Shown: positions 33,830-44,391, counted from the stretch's first letter. The stretch: 64,000 bases of DNA from Pseudomonas sp. G2-4 (GCF_030064125.1 NZ_CP125957.1:3348001-3412000); one strand, 5' to 3'. Numbers and translations: made by a program. Notes: generated by a model from the sequence alone, not told the origin.

Positions 33830-34226
33830 GCGCTCTCACACCCCCAGGGCCTGGATTGGCCATTGTTTGATGGGGGTTGCCGTCCTGCACACCTTCGCCG
33901 CCGGATTCATGTTTGCCGACCCACTGCTCGACATCCTCCACCTTGGGATTTTCGACAGCATCAACCGCGATCCGCGCAAGGGAGTGGCAGTGTGGTTCGT
34001 GATGTTCGGTGTGCTGCTTGCCCTGCTGGCGCTAACCGTGACCTCGCTCGAACGGTGCGATGACACGGCCACGCTGCATGCGGTGGGTGTCGGCATGCTG
34101 CTGCTCGCGGCCCTGGGCATCGTGCTGATGCCCATGTCCGGCGTCTGGCTGGCCATCCCGCCGGGCATCGCCTTGCTGACGAGGCGTCGCGTCGAGGCGG
34201 CCGGCGTGTCGCCGAGGGGTGCATGA
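33822..34226 (+). CDS. DUF6463-like membrane protein
   Basis: A 134-residue protein with four membrane segments (about 12-32, 50-70, 85-105, 107-125) and an N-terminal WIGHCLMGVAVLHTFAAG motif of the type seen in DUF6463 proteins. It overlaps the AarF-like gene by eight bases. Function is unknown. Confidence 0.75.
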   Translation: MSERSHTPRAWIGHCLMGVAVLHTFAAGFMFADPLLDILHLGIFDSINRDPRKGVAVWFVMFGVLLALLALTVTSLERCDDTATLHAVGVGMLLLAALGIVLMPMSGVWLAIPPGIALLTRRRVEAAGVSPRGA

Positions 34227-34280
34227 GCAAGTTTTTTTGTATCTCAGTCATTCATTTTTCAACTTCACAGGAAATCCAAC

Positions 34281-34580
34281 ATGTTCGCCAGAGTCATGAC
34301 TATTCAGATCCAATCCGGGAAGCTTGAGGAAGCCACCGCCGTCTACCGCGACTACGTGCTCCCGGTAGCCCGGCAGCAGAAGGGTTTCGTCAGCGCCTTG
34401 CTGTTGACCGATGCGAGGACCGGAAAAGCCGTTTCGACCACCGTCTGGGAGACGGAGGCCAACCAGAATGCCGATGCGGCCAACGGCTATATCCAACGCG
34501 AGCTGGCCAGGATCGGCACCCTGATAGTCACCCCGCCGACCCAGGAGGCGTTCGAAGTCAGCGTGCACACCTACAGCTGA
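34281..34580 (+). CDS. Antibiotic biosynthesis monooxygenase-like (ABM) protein
   Basis: A 99-residue ferredoxin-like dimeric barrel: FARVMTIQIQSGKLEEA, VLPVARQQKGFVSALLL, GKAVSTTVWETEANQNA. This is the ABM domain pattern; members act on small aromatic substrates or simply bind ligands. An AGGA site precedes the ATG. It is the last gene of the TetR operon, separated by 54 bases. Confidence 0.8.
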   Translation: MFARVMTIQIQSGKLEEATAVYRDYVLPVARQQKGFVSALLLTDARTGKAVSTTVWETEANQNADAANGYIQRELARIGTLIVTPPTQEAFEVSVHTYS

Positions 34581-34622
34581 AACCGACAATGCGAGGGGCT
34601 CCGGGGGTGGGCAGCCACCGGA

Positions 34623-34712
34623 GATCCGTATGCTTATCTGAAAGATATCCTCATGCGCCTGCCTACGCACCAGGCTAGTGATATTGCGCAACTGCTGCCG
34701 CATAGGTGGCAA
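34623..34712 (+). pseudogene. IS66 tnpC tail remnant 1
   Basis: The stretch translates to DPYAYLKDILMRLPTHQ followed by a QLLPHRWQ end, the C-terminus of IS66 transposase TnpC. Nothing else of the transposase is upstream, so this is an isolated tail. Similar tails occur at 37715, 42557 and 57083. Confidence 0.8.
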
Positions 34713-34792
34713 CTGGTATCATTAGGCGGAACGGGGTTCCCGGCGCATCAGACCACCACATTACCTTACTACGACGAAAGAGCTAAATCCCC

Positions 34793-35200
34793 ATGAAAAC
34801 GACTGTTAGCTGCACGTTTCAGATAACTGGCTGGGACGAGAAGCCGTCTCAAGAACTTGAGGACACTCCGAAACTCTCACACGCCAAAGTCACGCAGTCC
34901 TATGCTGGCGCCATCGAGGGAACAAGTAGCGTCGAATACCTCATGTCTTATAACGTTGACGGCACAGCTAGCTTTGTTGGTTTTGAGCGAATTTGTGGTG
35001 TGGTCACAGGTAAGAGCGGAACATTTGTTGTTCGGCATTCGGGATCATTTTCGGAGGGAAAGGCGCGCAGCATTTGGAGTGTCGTGAAGGGTACAGGCAC
35101 GGGGGATCTAGTAAATCTTAGCGGTAATGGTAACTACGTTGCTGGTCATGGCGAGCCGGCACAAGTGTCATTTGAATACTCATTTGAACCTGACAGCTAA
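34793..35200 (+). CDS. DUF3224 family protein
   Basis: A 135-residue beta-rich protein: CTFQITGWDEKP, LSHAKVTQSYAGAIEG, GFERICGVVTGKSGTFVVRH and GTGDLVNLSGNG, the pattern of DUF3224, a small lipocalin/AOC-barrel-like fold. Base composition is more AT-rich than the operon to its left. It stands alone between an IS66 tail and the IS66 element, so it may have arrived with them. Confidence 0.85.
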   Translation: MKTTVSCTFQITGWDEKPSQELEDTPKLSHAKVTQSYAGAIEGTSSVEYLMSYNVDGTASFVGFERICGVVTGKSGTFVVRHSGSFSEGKARSIWSVVKGTGTGDLVNLSGNGNYVAGHGEPAQVSFEYSFEPDS

Positions 35201-35533
35201 AGTGTATTGGCTGGACGCATCCCCGTTTCTGCCAAAGCTTGTGCGAAGCTCTTAACGTGAACGAGGTTTTGAAGGGCTAAGGTTTGTATGGATTCACGGT
35301 GGCAGTAACGGCGATTGCTTGTAACCGCCTGGTGAAGGCGCCTACCTGTACTGAGCAGAATCTGCAATGAGATGCAGTCGCCCCGAACCTCACCGCGCAA
35401 CGGTCTAGATAGGATCCTGAACATTGCTGGCAGGGTCAGCATATGGATGCGTAGGACGTCCCAAGGTAAGGTACGGTCGTCACGCGTATGCGTCCGGCCA
35501 AGTCATCTACCCAGCTCCTCGAAGCCAGGACAT
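35201..35533. other. Gap between DUF3224 and IS66
   Basis: No supported gene. The sequence looks like flanking DNA ending at the left inverted repeat of IS66. Confidence 0.4.
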
Positions 35534-35588
35534 GGTGTGCACTTAAATTTAAGTGGACACCAGTTCCAGCCTTTTAAGCGGGTATTCC

Positions 35589-35921
35589 ATGCAGCCACAA
35601 CGCCGTTCCTACTCCAAGTCCTTCAAGGCCCAGGTCATTCAAGAGTGTGCCCAGCCTGGCGCTTCAATTGCCAATGTCGCACTGAGCCATAGCCTCAACG
35701 CGAATCTCGTCCATAAGTGGATTCGGCTGCAATCGCAAAATAGTGTTGTCGTGCAACCTGCCTTTATTCCGATGACATTGCCGTCGTCGGCGTCACGACT
35801 GGATGTCACCTCAGCCATGATCTGTCTCGAAATTCCACACCCGCGCGGCGCCGTCAAAGTGAATTGGCCGACCGAAAGTGCTGCTGCCTGCGCAAACTTT
35901 CTTCGAGACCTGCTGCGATGA
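35589..35921 (+). CDS. tnpA: IS66 TnpA (accessory protein, HTH)
   Basis: A 110-residue IS66 TnpA/IS3-type HTH protein: RRSYSKSFKAQVIQECAQPG, then ANVALSHSLNANLVHKWIR as the HTH, and LEIPHPRGAVKVNWP at the end. It overlaps tnpB by four bases. It appears intact. Confidence 0.88.
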   Translation: MQPQRRSYSKSFKAQVIQECAQPGASIANVALSHSLNANLVHKWIRLQSQNSVVVQPAFIPMTLPSSASRLDVTSAMICLEIPHPRGAVKVNWPTESAAACANFLRDLLR

Positions 35922-36253
35922 TCCGCATTGACTCCATTTGGCTTGCCACCGAGCCGATGGACATGCGCGCAGGCACCGAGACTGCGCTGGCCAGAGTGAT
36001 CGCGGTGTTCGGTGCGGCGAAACCGCACTGTGCTTATCTGTTCGCCAACCGTCGCGCCACTCGTATGAAAGTTCTGGTGCATGACGGCTTCGGTATCTGG
36101 CTGGCTGCTCGCCGGTTGAACCAAGGTAAGTTCCACTGGCCAGGCATTCGCCATGGCTCTGAAATGGAGTTGGATACCGAGCAACTACATGCCCTGGTAT
36201 TGGGCCTGCCATGGCAGCGCGCGGGTTCCGGCAGCGCGATCACACTGCTTTAA
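35918..36253 (+). CDS. tnpB: IS66 TnpB accessory protein
   Basis: A 111-residue protein with the IS66 Orf2 hallmark: the WLATEPMDMRAGTETAL start, CAYLFANRRATRMKVLVHDG, then FGIWLAARRLNQGKF and a WPG motif. The ATG overlaps the tnpA stop. It appears intact. Confidence 0.9.
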   Translation: MIRIDSIWLATEPMDMRAGTETALARVIAVFGAAKPHCAYLFANRRATRMKVLVHDGFGIWLAARRLNQGKFHWPGIRHGSEMELDTEQLHALVLGLPWQRAGSGSAITLL

Positions 36254-36314
36254 CGGCTGCCATTAGCCTATCGCTCTATCGCCGCGAATTGTCTGCTCTG
36301 GCAAAATCGGCACC

Positions 36315-37891
36315 ATGATTTTCCCCTATCTCGACCACCTGAATCCTGAACAACTGCGCGCGTTGGCGGCGCAGTTGATGCAGCGTGTCGAGACTCTCGA
36401 CCATCAAGTCGACACGCTGGGTAAGACGGTTGATACGATGGGCCAGAAGATCAACCGTGACCAAACGGTGATCGAGAAGCTGACCCACGAGATCGCACAA
36501 CTCAAGCGTTTGAAGTTTGCCAAGCGCAGCGAGCAGCTGAATCCGCAGCAGGCCAGCTTGCTCGATGACCTGATCGATACCGATATCGCGGCGATTGAAG
36601 CAGAGCTTCAAGCCTTGCAAGCCGCTCCGTCGCCGACCGAGCAAAAGCGGAAGCCTAAGCGCACTGCGTTGCCGGCAGAGTTTCCACGCACATTGATCCA
36701 TCACGAACCGGGCAATACTCACTGCCCATGTGGCTGCGCACTCAAGCGCATCGGTGAGGACGTCAGCGAGAAACTCGACTACACGCCCGGCGTATTCATC
36801 GTCGAGCGTCATGTTCGTGGCAAGTGGGTCTGCGATGACTGCGAAACGCTGATCCAGGCGCCGGTTCCCGCGCAGGTCATCGACAAGGGCATCCCGCCTG
36901 CTGGGCTACTTGCTCACATCATGATCGCGAAGTTTGCTGACCATCTGCCGCTTTACCGGCAGGAGTCGATCTTTGGTCGAGCTGGCTTGGCGATTCCACG
37001 TTCAACGTTGGCTCAATGGGTTGGCGTTACTGGCGTGCAGTTGCAGCCTCTGTTCGATGCGCTGCGCGACGTAGTGCTCGGCCAGGAGGTCGTCCACGCG
37101 GATGAAACACCGGTGCAGATGCTCGCGCCAGGCTCGAAGAAACCCACCGTTCTTATGTCTGGGCCTACGCCACCAGCCAATTCTGCGAACCAGCAGCTGT
37201 CGTCTACGACTTCAGTCCCAGCCGCGCCGGTGAGCATGCTCGCAACTTCCTGCAAGACTGGAAGGGCAAGCTGGTGTGTGATGATTTTGGCGGTTACAAG
37301 GCCAGCTTTGAACTCGGCGTGACCGAGATCGGTTGCATGGCCCATGCACGGCGCAAGTTCTTCGAATTGCATGCCACCAACAAGAGCATGCTCGCCGAAC
37401 AGGCGCTGCGCTACATCCAGTTGCTTTACGAAATCGAAAGTGAAGTCCGATACCAGAAACCAGATTTACGCCGTCGAATACGGCAAGAAAAGGCGGTGCC
37501 GGTGATGGATATGCTGCATGCCTGGATGATCGCCCAGCGTGATCTTGTGCCCGAAGGTTCGGCTATTAGCAAAGCACTGGATTACAGCCTGAAACGCTGG
37601 GCAGCGCTATCGCGCTACCTCGATGACGGGGCCGTACCCATTGACAACAATTGGGCCGAGAATCAGATTCGGCCATGGGCTCTTGGACGCAAGAACTGGC
37701 TCTTCGTAGGGTAGCTACGAAGCGGAAAACGGGCGGCGGCCATCATGAGCCTGATCCAGTCGGCACGCATGAATGGGCATGATCCGTATGCCTATCTCAA
37801 AGATGTGCTGATGCGACTGCCGACGCATCGGGCGAGTGAAATTACAGAGTTGCTGCCACACCGGTGGACGCCTGCTCGACAGCATGCATAG
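36315..37891 (+). pseudogene. tnpC: IS66 transposase TnpC, frameshift and amber stop
   Basis: The N-terminal coiled coil, the zinc-ribbon-like HCPCGCALKRIG and CDDCE parts and the start of the DDE domain (VHADETPVQML) read in one frame to about 37140. One base is missing near there, so the rest (LVCDDFGGYKASFELG, IDNNWAENQIRPWALGRKNW) lies in another frame. That frame then meets TAG at 37712-37714 and continues as LRSGKRAAAIMSLIQSARMN to a stop at 37889. Two lesions make it a pseudogene. Confidence 0.85.
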
Positions 37892-38040
37892 GTTTATAGG
37901 CGCCAATATTGACAGTCGAGATAAATCCCCCGACTATAAATCAATGACTATTACCTACCGACTGAACATGATGCACACTTTGATGACCGCCTTTGGCGGG
38001 CCATAAGGTGATGCGCGCGTAGGTACTAGGTGCATTGACT

Positions 38041-38073
38041 AAAGCCCCGCCAGGAATGGACGGGGCTTTTTCA
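38041..38073 (+). terminator. Intrinsic terminator
   Basis: AAAGCCCCG (38041-38049) pairs with CGGGGCTTT (38061-38069), followed by T residues. It lies just before the GNAT gene and insulates it from the IS66 remnant. Confidence 0.8.
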
Positions 38074-38110
38074 TTCTCCGTTCAGAATGGCCTATCTCAG
38101 GAGAGTGAAG

Positions 38111-38620
38111 ATGTTGCAGATTCGTCGAGCAGAGCGTTGTGATGCTGAGGCAGCATTCGATATCCGCTTTCAGGCAATTCAGAACCAATGCAGCACCGTT
38201 TACACGAATGCTCAAGTGGTGGCTTGGACTTGCGTCCCACTCACGGATAAATATAGATCCTGGGTGGAAGAAGATTATCACTTGGCGTGCGTCAATGGAC
38301 TTCCTGTGGCTACAGGGCTGATAAATCTTCAGAGCGGGGAACTGGAGGCAATCTTCGTGTTACCCAAGTTCATGGGCCAAGGCATAGGTAAAAAGATGGT
38401 CACTCATCTTGAGCATCTAGCACGAAAGGCGGGACTTGCTGAGATCCACCTTGAAGCCACGCTGAATGCTGAAAATTTTTATCAGCGCTGTGGCTTCACC
38501 GGAAGCGCCCAAGCTGTTTACAACTCCCCCTCCGGGCTCCAATTGGCATGCGTGCCTATGCGCAAGCAGTTGGTAGATCTGACCGACCTCAAGGATCTTG
38601 AGTGTCGTGCGCTTCGCTAG
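38111..38620 (+). CDS. GNAT-family N-acetyltransferase
   Basis: A protein of about 169 residues with the GNAT fold: LEAIFVLPKFMGQGIGKKMV is the beta4/motif A acetyl-CoA loop, then LEHLARKAGLAEIHLEAT and the ENFYQRCGFTG beta6/helix. The substrate is unknown. I chose MLQIRRAE (38111), preceded by a GGAGAG-like site; an upstream ATG at 38087 is less likely. Confidence 0.85.
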   Translation: MLQIRRAERCDAEAAFDIRFQAIQNQCSTVYTNAQVVAWTCVPLTDKYRSWVEEDYHLACVNGLPVATGLINLQSGELEAIFVLPKFMGQGIGKKMVTHLEHLARKAGLAEIHLEATLNAENFYQRCGFTGSAQAVYNSPSGLQLACVPMRKQLVDLTDLKDLECRALR

Positions 38621-38779
38621 CTGCATCTGCGAAAAATCGACCCTTGGCGATTGGTAGTCCAGTCGCCTTCGGTCGACAGATGACGCATTTATGTAGCTAG
38701 GCACTCATGCCCGCTGCGCAGGCGTTAGGAAGGTGACTTCGCTGGACGCTTACATTTCGAGATGCACGCCACCTCTCCT

Positions 38780-40459
38780 TTAGACCTTAAATTGCCGCAC
38801 GATGGAATGAAGGTTTTCGCTTAGCGTAGCGAGAGAACGGGCTGTTTCTGCTCCAAGGCGAGTTTCCTCTGCAACGCTTTCAACCACCACGGCAATTTGG
38901 TGCACGCTACGATTGATTTCTTCGGACACTGCTGTCTGTTCTTCAGCGGCACCCGCGATCTGGGTATTCATCAAGTTAATTGTCGAAATCAGCATTGCGA
39001 TTGCATTGAGTGAAACAGTGGCCTTGCCTACTGCATCGCTTGTGCTGTTTCCTGCCTCGCTGGAGCGACGCATGGCGCTAACGGTATTCATCGTCCCTTG
39101 TTGAAGGCGAACGATCATTCCCTGTATTTCTTGAGTGCTTTGTTGGGTCTTGCTTGCCAGTGCACGGACTTCATCAGCGACCACCGCGAATCCCCGTCCG
39201 GCATGACCGGCGCGAGCCGCTTCGATGGCCGCGTTCAACGCAAGCAAATTGGTTTGCTCTGCAATTGAGCGGATCACGCTGAGAACTTTGACGATCGAGT
39301 GCACGTCATCCTGCAACTGATTGAGGGCCCCTTCGCTGTGGCGTAACTCGTCCACGAGCGCATGAATACTTTGCACGCTGTGAGAGACAATCTGAGTGGC
39401 TAAGCGGCCTTCACTGTCTGCTTCATTGGCCGCCGTTGCCGCCCCTTGAGCGCTTTGGGCAACCTCATGGGCTGCAGCGGACATCTGGTTGATTGCCGCT
39501 GCCACTTGATCCGTCTCGTGGCGTTGTTTCGCGGTCGCATTTTCACTTCGTATCGCTTGATCGGCAACCGCCCCAACCAACTGATTGAGCTGTCCTGTGG
39601 TCTCCGTTACATGCTTAACAAGAGAATGAATCTTTCCTACAAAACGATTGAATGAGTTTGCCAGAGCCCCGAGTTCATCATCGCCTGACACAGGTAAGCG
39701 ATTGGTCAAGTCGCCATCTCCGGAGGCTATTTCGTCTAGCTGGTTCTTAATGAGATGAAGTGGTTGTACCAGGGCTCGGGCGGTCCAGGCGGAGACAATA
39801 GCAATTATTAGAAATAGCGCCGCTCCTACTCCAAGCATCAGTTGGATGAGCGTTGCACTTCGATTGTTCGATGCGTCAGCCACGTCCTGCACTTCTCGTT
39901 CGATATCGTCCATGTTGACCGAGGCACCGAAAGCCAAATCCCATTTGGCTAAGTAAACCGCGTAACCAATTTTCGGAGCGCTCTTATCGCTACCTGGAGT
40001 CGGAAAGCTGTATTCGACAAAGTGACTGCCTTCCTTAGCTGCACGAACCAGTTCGTTGACCACATAAACCCCATTCGGGTCTTGCATGCCTCTGAAGCTT
40101 TCGCCGATTTTCAAGTCCTTGTCGGCCCAGAAAATGCGGACGGAGTTGGAGTCATAACCCCAAAAGTATCCTTCTTTGCCGAACCCAATTTTACGTAAAA
40201 CAGCCACTGCTTGATCTCGGGCCTGGGCGTCACCCTGGCTTGAGGCGGCATAAATAGTGGTAATCGCACCTTCTGCGACTTGGACTAGATTCTCCAGGGA
40301 GGATTTACGAGCGGAAATCAGCATCTCTCTGGTGTCTTTCACCTGCGCGTCGTTGGATCTCTGTAAGAGTACTACCGCAAGCCCGCTTAAGAGAGCTGCA
40401 AGCAATAACACGGGGATAACGCTCAGCAGAACGACTTTGTTATAAATGGTCAAACGCAT
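38780..40459 (-). CDS. Methyl-accepting chemotaxis protein with sCache domain
   Basis: A 559-residue chemoreceptor: membrane segment (about residues 8-30), a periplasmic single-Cache domain with [20 protein letters not shown] and [17 protein letters not shown], a second membrane segment (about 205-227), HAMP, and a signalling hairpin with [20 protein letters not shown] and [15 protein letters not shown]. The C-terminal part carries methylation-type helices. sCache domains commonly bind small organic acids. A group II intron lies just upstream of its start, so its native promoter may be displaced. Confidence 0.92.
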   Translation of the reverse strand: MRLTIYNKVVLLSVIPVLLLAALLSGLAVVLLQRSNDAQVKDTREMLISARKSSLENLVQVAEGAITTIYAASSQGDAQARDQAVAVLRKIGFGKEGYFWGYDSNSVRIFWADKDLKIGESFRGMQDPNGVYVVNELVRAAKEGSHFVEYSFPTPGSDKSAPKIGYAVYLAKWDLAFGASVNMDDIEREVQDVADASNNRSATLIQLMLGVGAALFLIIAIVSAWTARALVQPLHLIKNQLDEIASGDGDLTNRLPVSGDDELGALANSFNRFVGKIHSLVKHVTETTGQLNQLVGAVADQAIRSENATAKQRHETDQVAAAINQMSAAAHEVAQSAQGAATAANEADSEGRLATQIVSHSVQSIHALVDELRHSEGALNQLQDDVHSIVKVLSVIRSIAEQTNLLALNAAIEAARAGHAGRGFAVVADEVRALASKTQQSTQEIQGMIVRLQQGTMNTVSAMRRSSEAGNSTSDAVGKATVSLNAIAMLISTINLMNTQIAGAAEEQTAVSEEINRSVHQIAVVVESVAEETRLGAETARSLATLSENLHSIVRQFKV

Positions 40460-40577
40460 TTTATTTTCGCCTATAGCAAGCATTAGTCCACTGGCATGGC
40501 TTCGTTTCCACGGGCAGCTTACGCAGGAGTATTCAGCGGATCTTGTTGAGAATGCTTGATTTGAATCAATGGTCGCG

Positions 40578-42501
40578 GTAGGGATGGCAGTTACCTGCCA
40601 CCCCCCGCACAGATCCGTACGTGCGGAACTACCGCATACGGCTCCTGCCTCGGGTGCGTGACGCGAAGCGATCCTCAGGATACGGGTGTGCATTCTTTGG
40701 GCTCGGTATGTAGTGATCTGTGAGCAACCCGAAGTGAGACCATTGCAGCCGATTTCGCTGGCTGCGTCGCCCGAGAGCCTGACGCCAATATCGGCATATG
40801 GCCTTCCTGAAGCCACTCAACAGCTTCAAGTTTCCTGGCACCGCGTGGTAATTGAAGTAACCACTCACCACCCGAATCAGCCATTGCCCTTGAGCCCGGA
40901 TGGGTTCATGACGTCGGCGCTTCAGCTCATCCCGAATAGCTAGCAGCGTCGCACGCATTCGCTTCTTGACCGTCAGGCGCAGTATTTGAAACCCACCGCT
41001 TCTGTTGGTACTACAACAGTGCGTGAAGCCCAGGAAGTCAAATGTCTCCGGTTTACCTAAGCCTCGCTTCCTACGATTTCTCGCAGCAAAACGACCAAAC
41101 TCAATCAGCCGTGTTTTCGAGGCATTGAGGGACAATCCGAACTTGGCCAAGCGCTCCTGCAACTGCACCAAAAACTGCTGAGCCTGCCATTGCGTCCTGA
41201 AACCCACCACGCTGTCATCCGCGTAGCGCACAATGATCACATCGCCACGGACATGTCGCTCACGCCACTGCCTTGTCCACAGATCCAGCACGTAGTGAAG
41301 ATAGATATTCGCCAGCAGCGGCGAGATCACTGCACCTTGGGGAGTCCCCTTGGTCGCAGCCACTCTACGGCCATCCTGCATAACACCCGCTTGAAGCCAT
41401 TTGCAGATAAGCCCGAGCAGGCGCCGGTCTGCAATCCGGTGCCCCAGAAACATCAGCATCCATTCATGGTCGATCTCATCAAAGAACGACGTGATATCCG
41501 CATCCAATATCCAGTTCACCTTCTGGCCCTTCAGCGCGACCGTCAACGCATCCAGCGCATCATGCTGGCTGCGTCCCGGCCGAAACCCGTACGAGAATCC
41601 CAGAAAGTCCTCTTCATAGATCGCATTCAGAACGGTAACGACCGCTTGCTGTACGATCTTGTCCTCCAGAGAGGCAATGCCCAGCGGACGCTGCCTGCCG
41701 TCGGCTTTGGGGATATAGACCCGCCGCGACGGCGTTGCCCGATAGGCTCCACTGTGGAGCCTTCCGTGCAAATCGGTCACCCGCTGGAGAAGACCTTCCT
41801 CATATTCTCGCCACGACATGCCGTCCACGCCCACTGCTGCATCGCGGCGAAGTGCATAGAAGCTCTGCGCCAATAACTGCGGTGTGATGTGGTGCAGCAA
41901 TGCCGTGAACTGCATGCCCTTGTTCCTTCGGGCTGCTTTACGTACACCTTCAAGTCCCATCGACGCGCAACTGATCCGGCTCAGTGTCCGGGGCGCGGGG
42001 GGCCTGTCGGTGTTTCCCTTGGCTACGTCCCTTTCCTCCACTATCTCCGCAGGGCCAGGCCCTTTGTTCGATGGCTTCTCAGGTACTACGGACGTATCCG
42101 ACTTCTCCGCGGCGTGGACAGCAGGGTTACGGCTTTTGGCCTTTCCTGCTCCGCCCGGTGCTTGCGCACCGGGCACCGCTGAGATCTCCCAGTTTCTGTG
42201 CGAAGGACTTCCCGACGTGCACAGGGTCTCCGACCGCACGGGATCAGAGCATGACTGGCGTATAACGCCATGCTCCGTATTGCCTTCTGCTTCGCTTAAC
42301 AGCATCGGCATCCCGGATTCCTGATTACGCGGCTCAATGGCTGGCCCATCGGTTTCCCCTGTCAACGCTTCACCCTGCACCTCACGGTGCAACATGCATG
42401 ACTCGGGGTCTGGTTGATTCGCCATTTCTTACCAGTGTCGAACTTTCATCGACTATCCTCCGCCAGCTTTAACTGGCGTACTAAGCGTCCGGGCAACACA
42501 C
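40578..42501 (-). mobile_element. Group II intron
   Basis: The 5' end (42501) begins GTGTG, the group II consensus type. Near the 3' end a domain V-like hairpin (about 40611-40645, with GAGCCGTATGCGGTA and CCGCACGTACGGATC arms) precedes a domain VI-like hairpin (about 40577-40602) with GGTGGCAG/CTGCCATCC arms. The intron encodes its own maturase. The insertion site lies directly after a stem-loop, as for group IIC introns. Boundaries are estimated from these motifs. Confidence 0.8.
40629..42425 (-). CDS. ltrA: Group II intron reverse transcriptase/maturase
   Basis: A 598-residue protein. RT motifs: [37 protein letters not shown] (as [13 protein letters not shown]), [37 protein letters not shown] and the catalytic YADD at [11 protein letters not shown]. 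The X/maturase domain follows ([16 protein letters not shown]). No HNH endonuclease domain is seen at the C-terminus. The N-terminal 150 residues are a poorly conserved extension, so the true start may be later (for example near [11 protein letters not shown]). All catalytic motifs are intact. Confidence 0.92.
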   Translation of the reverse strand: MANQPDPESCMLHREVQGEALTGETDGPAIEPRNQESGMPMLLSEAEGNTEHGVIRQSCSDPVRSETLCTSGSPSHRNWEISAVPGAQAPGGAGKAKSRNPAVHAAEKSDTSVVPEKPSNKGPGPAEIVEERDVAKGNTDRPPAPRTLSRISCASMGLEGVRKAARRNKGMQFTALLHHITPQLLAQSFYALRRDAAVGVDGMSWREYEEGLLQRVTDLHGRLHSGAYRATPSRRVYIPKADGRQRPLGIASLEDKIVQQAVVTVLNAIYEEDFLGFSYGFRPGRSQHDALDALTVALKGQKVNWILDADITSFFDEIDHEWMLMFLGHRIADRRLLGLICKWLQAGVMQDGRRVAATKGTPQGAVISPLLANIYLHYVLDLWTRQWRERHVRGDVIIVRYADDSVVGFRTQWQAQQFLVQLQERLAKFGLSLNASKTRLIEFGRFAARNRRKRGLGKPETFDFLGFTHCCSTNRSGGFQILRLTVKKRMRATLLAIRDELKRRRHEPIRAQGQWLIRVVSGYFNYHAVPGNLKLLSGFRKAICRYWRQALGRRSQRNRLQWSHFGLLTDHYIPSPKNAHPYPEDRFASRTRGRSRMR

Positions 42502-42508
42502 CTTCCTG

Positions 42509-42535
42509 ACACCGTCGCTTGAGGCGATGGTGTCC
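42509..42535 (-). repeat. Stem-loop at the intron insertion site
   Basis: GACACCGTCGC and GCGATGGTGTC arms (one mismatch) surround a five-base loop, ending eight bases from the intron 5' end. Its outer arm overlaps the end of an IS66 fragment. Group IIC introns recognise such hairpins as targets. Confidence 0.6.
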
Positions 42536-42706
42536 ACCTAAAATTAAGTGGAAGCTTTGCCACCGGTGCGGCAGCAGCTGCTCAATCTCATTCGCCCGCT
42601 GCGTCAGCACATCTTTGAGATAGGCATATGGATCATGCCCATTCATGCGTGCCGACTGGATCAAGCTCATGATCGCAGCTGCCCGCTTACCGCTGCGTAG
42701 TGAATC
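42529..42706 (-). pseudogene. IS66 end with tnpC tail remnant 2
   Basis: The minus strand encodes SLRSGKRAAAIMSLIQSARM and then YAYLKDVL and EQLLPHRWQ, the IS66 TnpC C-terminus, with some residues lost. It ends in an IS66 terminal repeat (42529-42555). The rest of the element is absent. Confidence 0.8.
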
Positions 42707-42773
42707 GCCCCTGATTTCGTAGACGCCTCCAAGCCTCAAGGGAGGTCTGCCAAGTCCTCGAACGTCCGCTTTT

Positions 42774-44391
42774 GGCCGATTCTGTTGAAAAAGTAGCTCC
42801 CCTGTCTGGCCTGCGGCAAAATCTCTGCATTGGCCAGCAGGGAAGCACGCAGCATGATGGGACAGTTATCGAGTGGGCAGGAGCGGCTGTTTTACTCGTT
42901 CAACCTTGAAGATCACATTCCAGCCACTCACCTTTTGCGCAGCATTGATCGGTGTCTCGATCTGAGCGACCTGCGCCATTACCTCGCCGATTTCTATAGC
43001 CCCATTGGGCGTCCGTCGATTGATCCCGAACTGATGATTCGCATGCTGATCGTAGGCTATTGCTACGGCATTCGCTCAGAGCGGCGGTTGTGCGAAGAGA
43101 CCCATTTGAACCTGGCGTATCGTTGGTTCTGCCGGTTAAGCCTTGAAGACGAAATCCCCAACCACTCGACCTTTTCCAAAAATCGACACGGCCGTTTTCG
43201 GGACAGTGATCTGTTTCGCTGGTTGTTCAATGAAGTGCTGCGTCGCTGCATGGACGCCGGTCTGGTCAAGGGCGAAGGCTTTGCCGTGGACGCCAGCATC
43301 ATCAAAGCGGATGCGAGTCGGCAGCGTGGCGTACCGGGAGATGAACAGGTCAACTGGAGCGATCCAACCCTGAGCACCCGCGCCGTGCGTGAGTACCTTG
43401 AGGGACTCGATGAAGAGGCTCTGGCCGAAACGCTACCGAAGCGCCTGTCGCTGACGGATCCTCAGGCCCGCTGGACCGCTGCTCCAGGCGGCCCAGCTTT
43501 CTACGCTTACTCCACGAATTATCTGATCGATACCGAGCACGGCGTGATCATGGATGTGGAACCCACACCGGCTCATCGAACCGCAGAAGTCGAGAGCACC
43601 AAGACGATGATCGAACGGGTCGAAGCGCAGTTCGACATCAAGCCGGAGCGCCTCATTGGCGATACCGCTTACGGTACAGCTCCGATGCTGGCCTGGATGG
43701 TGGAGGAAAAAGACATCGAGCCGCATGTGCCGGTGTGGGACAAAACCGAGCGCAAGAACGACAGTTTTTCGAGCAACGATTTCCACTGGAATGAAGAGGC
43801 TGAGGAATACCGCTGCCCGGCCTGCAACCCATTGCGCAGCGAATGGCGAGCCTTCAAGAATGAGCGTTCACACGTCACCAAAGCCAACACCATCATCTTC
43901 CGATCCCGGCAGACCGACTGCGCTACGTGTCCGATGAAATCCAAGTGCTGCCCGAACACTGCGTTCCGAAAGATCGCTCGCAGCGTCCATGAAGCCGCTC
44001 GCGATGTGGCTCGGCGCATTGCAGTAACGCCGGCGTATCAGCGCTCTCGCCACGAACGTAAAAAGGTCGAAATGTTGTTTGCCCACCTCAAGCGCATCCT
44101 GAAATTGGATCGCCTGCGGCTACGTGGCATGAGTGGCGCGACGGATGAGTTCACGCTGGCCGCTGCGGTGCAGAATCTGCGACGGCTGGCCAAATTTTCA
44201 TCTCAAGGGCCACCAGTCACGGGATAGGTGCGCCTATACCAAGCAAAAACCTCAAATCAACCCAATAACAGAGCAGCAAAGGTCACCGAAGGGCCGAAAA
44301 AAACCACTCAATGTGGTGAGTAGGTTCTCCGATGGTGGTCGTGCCTGAGTTCAGGCGATCTGAAAATCCGACTTTTTCAACAGAATCGGCC
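42774..44391 (+). mobile_element. Intact IS1182-family insertion sequence
   Basis: A 21-bp perfect inverted repeat bounds the element (42774-42794 and 44371-44391; core TTCTGTTGAAAAAGT). GGCCGAT occurs at both outer edges (42774-42780 and 44388-44394), overlapping the repeats. The transposase is full length, so the element may be active. Confidence 0.85.
42854..44227 (+). CDS. tnp: IS1182-family DDE transposase
   Basis: A 457-residue transposase: LFYSFNLEDHIPATHLLRSI, the DUF772-like LMIRMLIVGYCYGIRSERRL, then GFAVDASIIKADASR with the first catalytic Asp, RLIGDTAYGTAPML with the second, and a C-terminal HERKKVEMLFAHLKRILKLD with the Glu. A Cys cluster (CATCPMKSKCCP) precedes it. The start at MMGQLSSGQERL is preferred; an upstream in-frame Met at 42830 is possible. 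No lesion is seen. Confidence 0.92.
   Translation: MMGQLSSGQERLFYSFNLEDHIPATHLLRSIDRCLDLSDLRHYLADFYSPIGRPSIDPELMIRMLIVGYCYGIRSERRLCEETHLNLAYRWFCRLSLEDEIPNHSTFSKNRHGRFRDSDLFRWLFNEVLRRCMDAGLVKGEGFAVDASIIKADASRQRGVPGDEQVNWSDPTLSTRAVREYLEGLDEEALAETLPKRLSLTDPQARWTAAPGGPAFYAYSTNYLIDTEHGVIMDVEPTPAHRTAEVESTKTMIERVEAQFDIKPERLIGDTAYGTAPMLAWMVEEKDIEPHVPVWDKTERKNDSFSSNDFHWNEEAEEYRCPACNPLRSEWRAFKNERSHVTKANTIIFRSRQTDCATCPMKSKCCPNTAFRKIARSVHEAARDVARRIAVTPAYQRSRHERKKVEMLFAHLKRILKLDRLRLRGMSGATDEFTLAAAVQNLRRLAKFSSQGPPVTG

Larger units (their letters stand above)
35534..37891 (+). mobile_element. IS66-family element, decayed
   Basis: The element has tnpA, tnpB and a broken tnpC in the standard order. Its left end begins with GGTGTGCACTTAAATTTAAG at 35534. 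The same end type occurs at 42529 in another IS66 fragment (22 of 27 bases alike). No matching right end is visible after tnpC, so the element is probably immobile by itself. Confidence 0.85.

Noticed and set aside
35534..42555. Composite transposon bounded by two IS66 ends
   Set aside because: The two ends point the same way on the plus strand, so they belong to two separate element fragments rather than to one unit.
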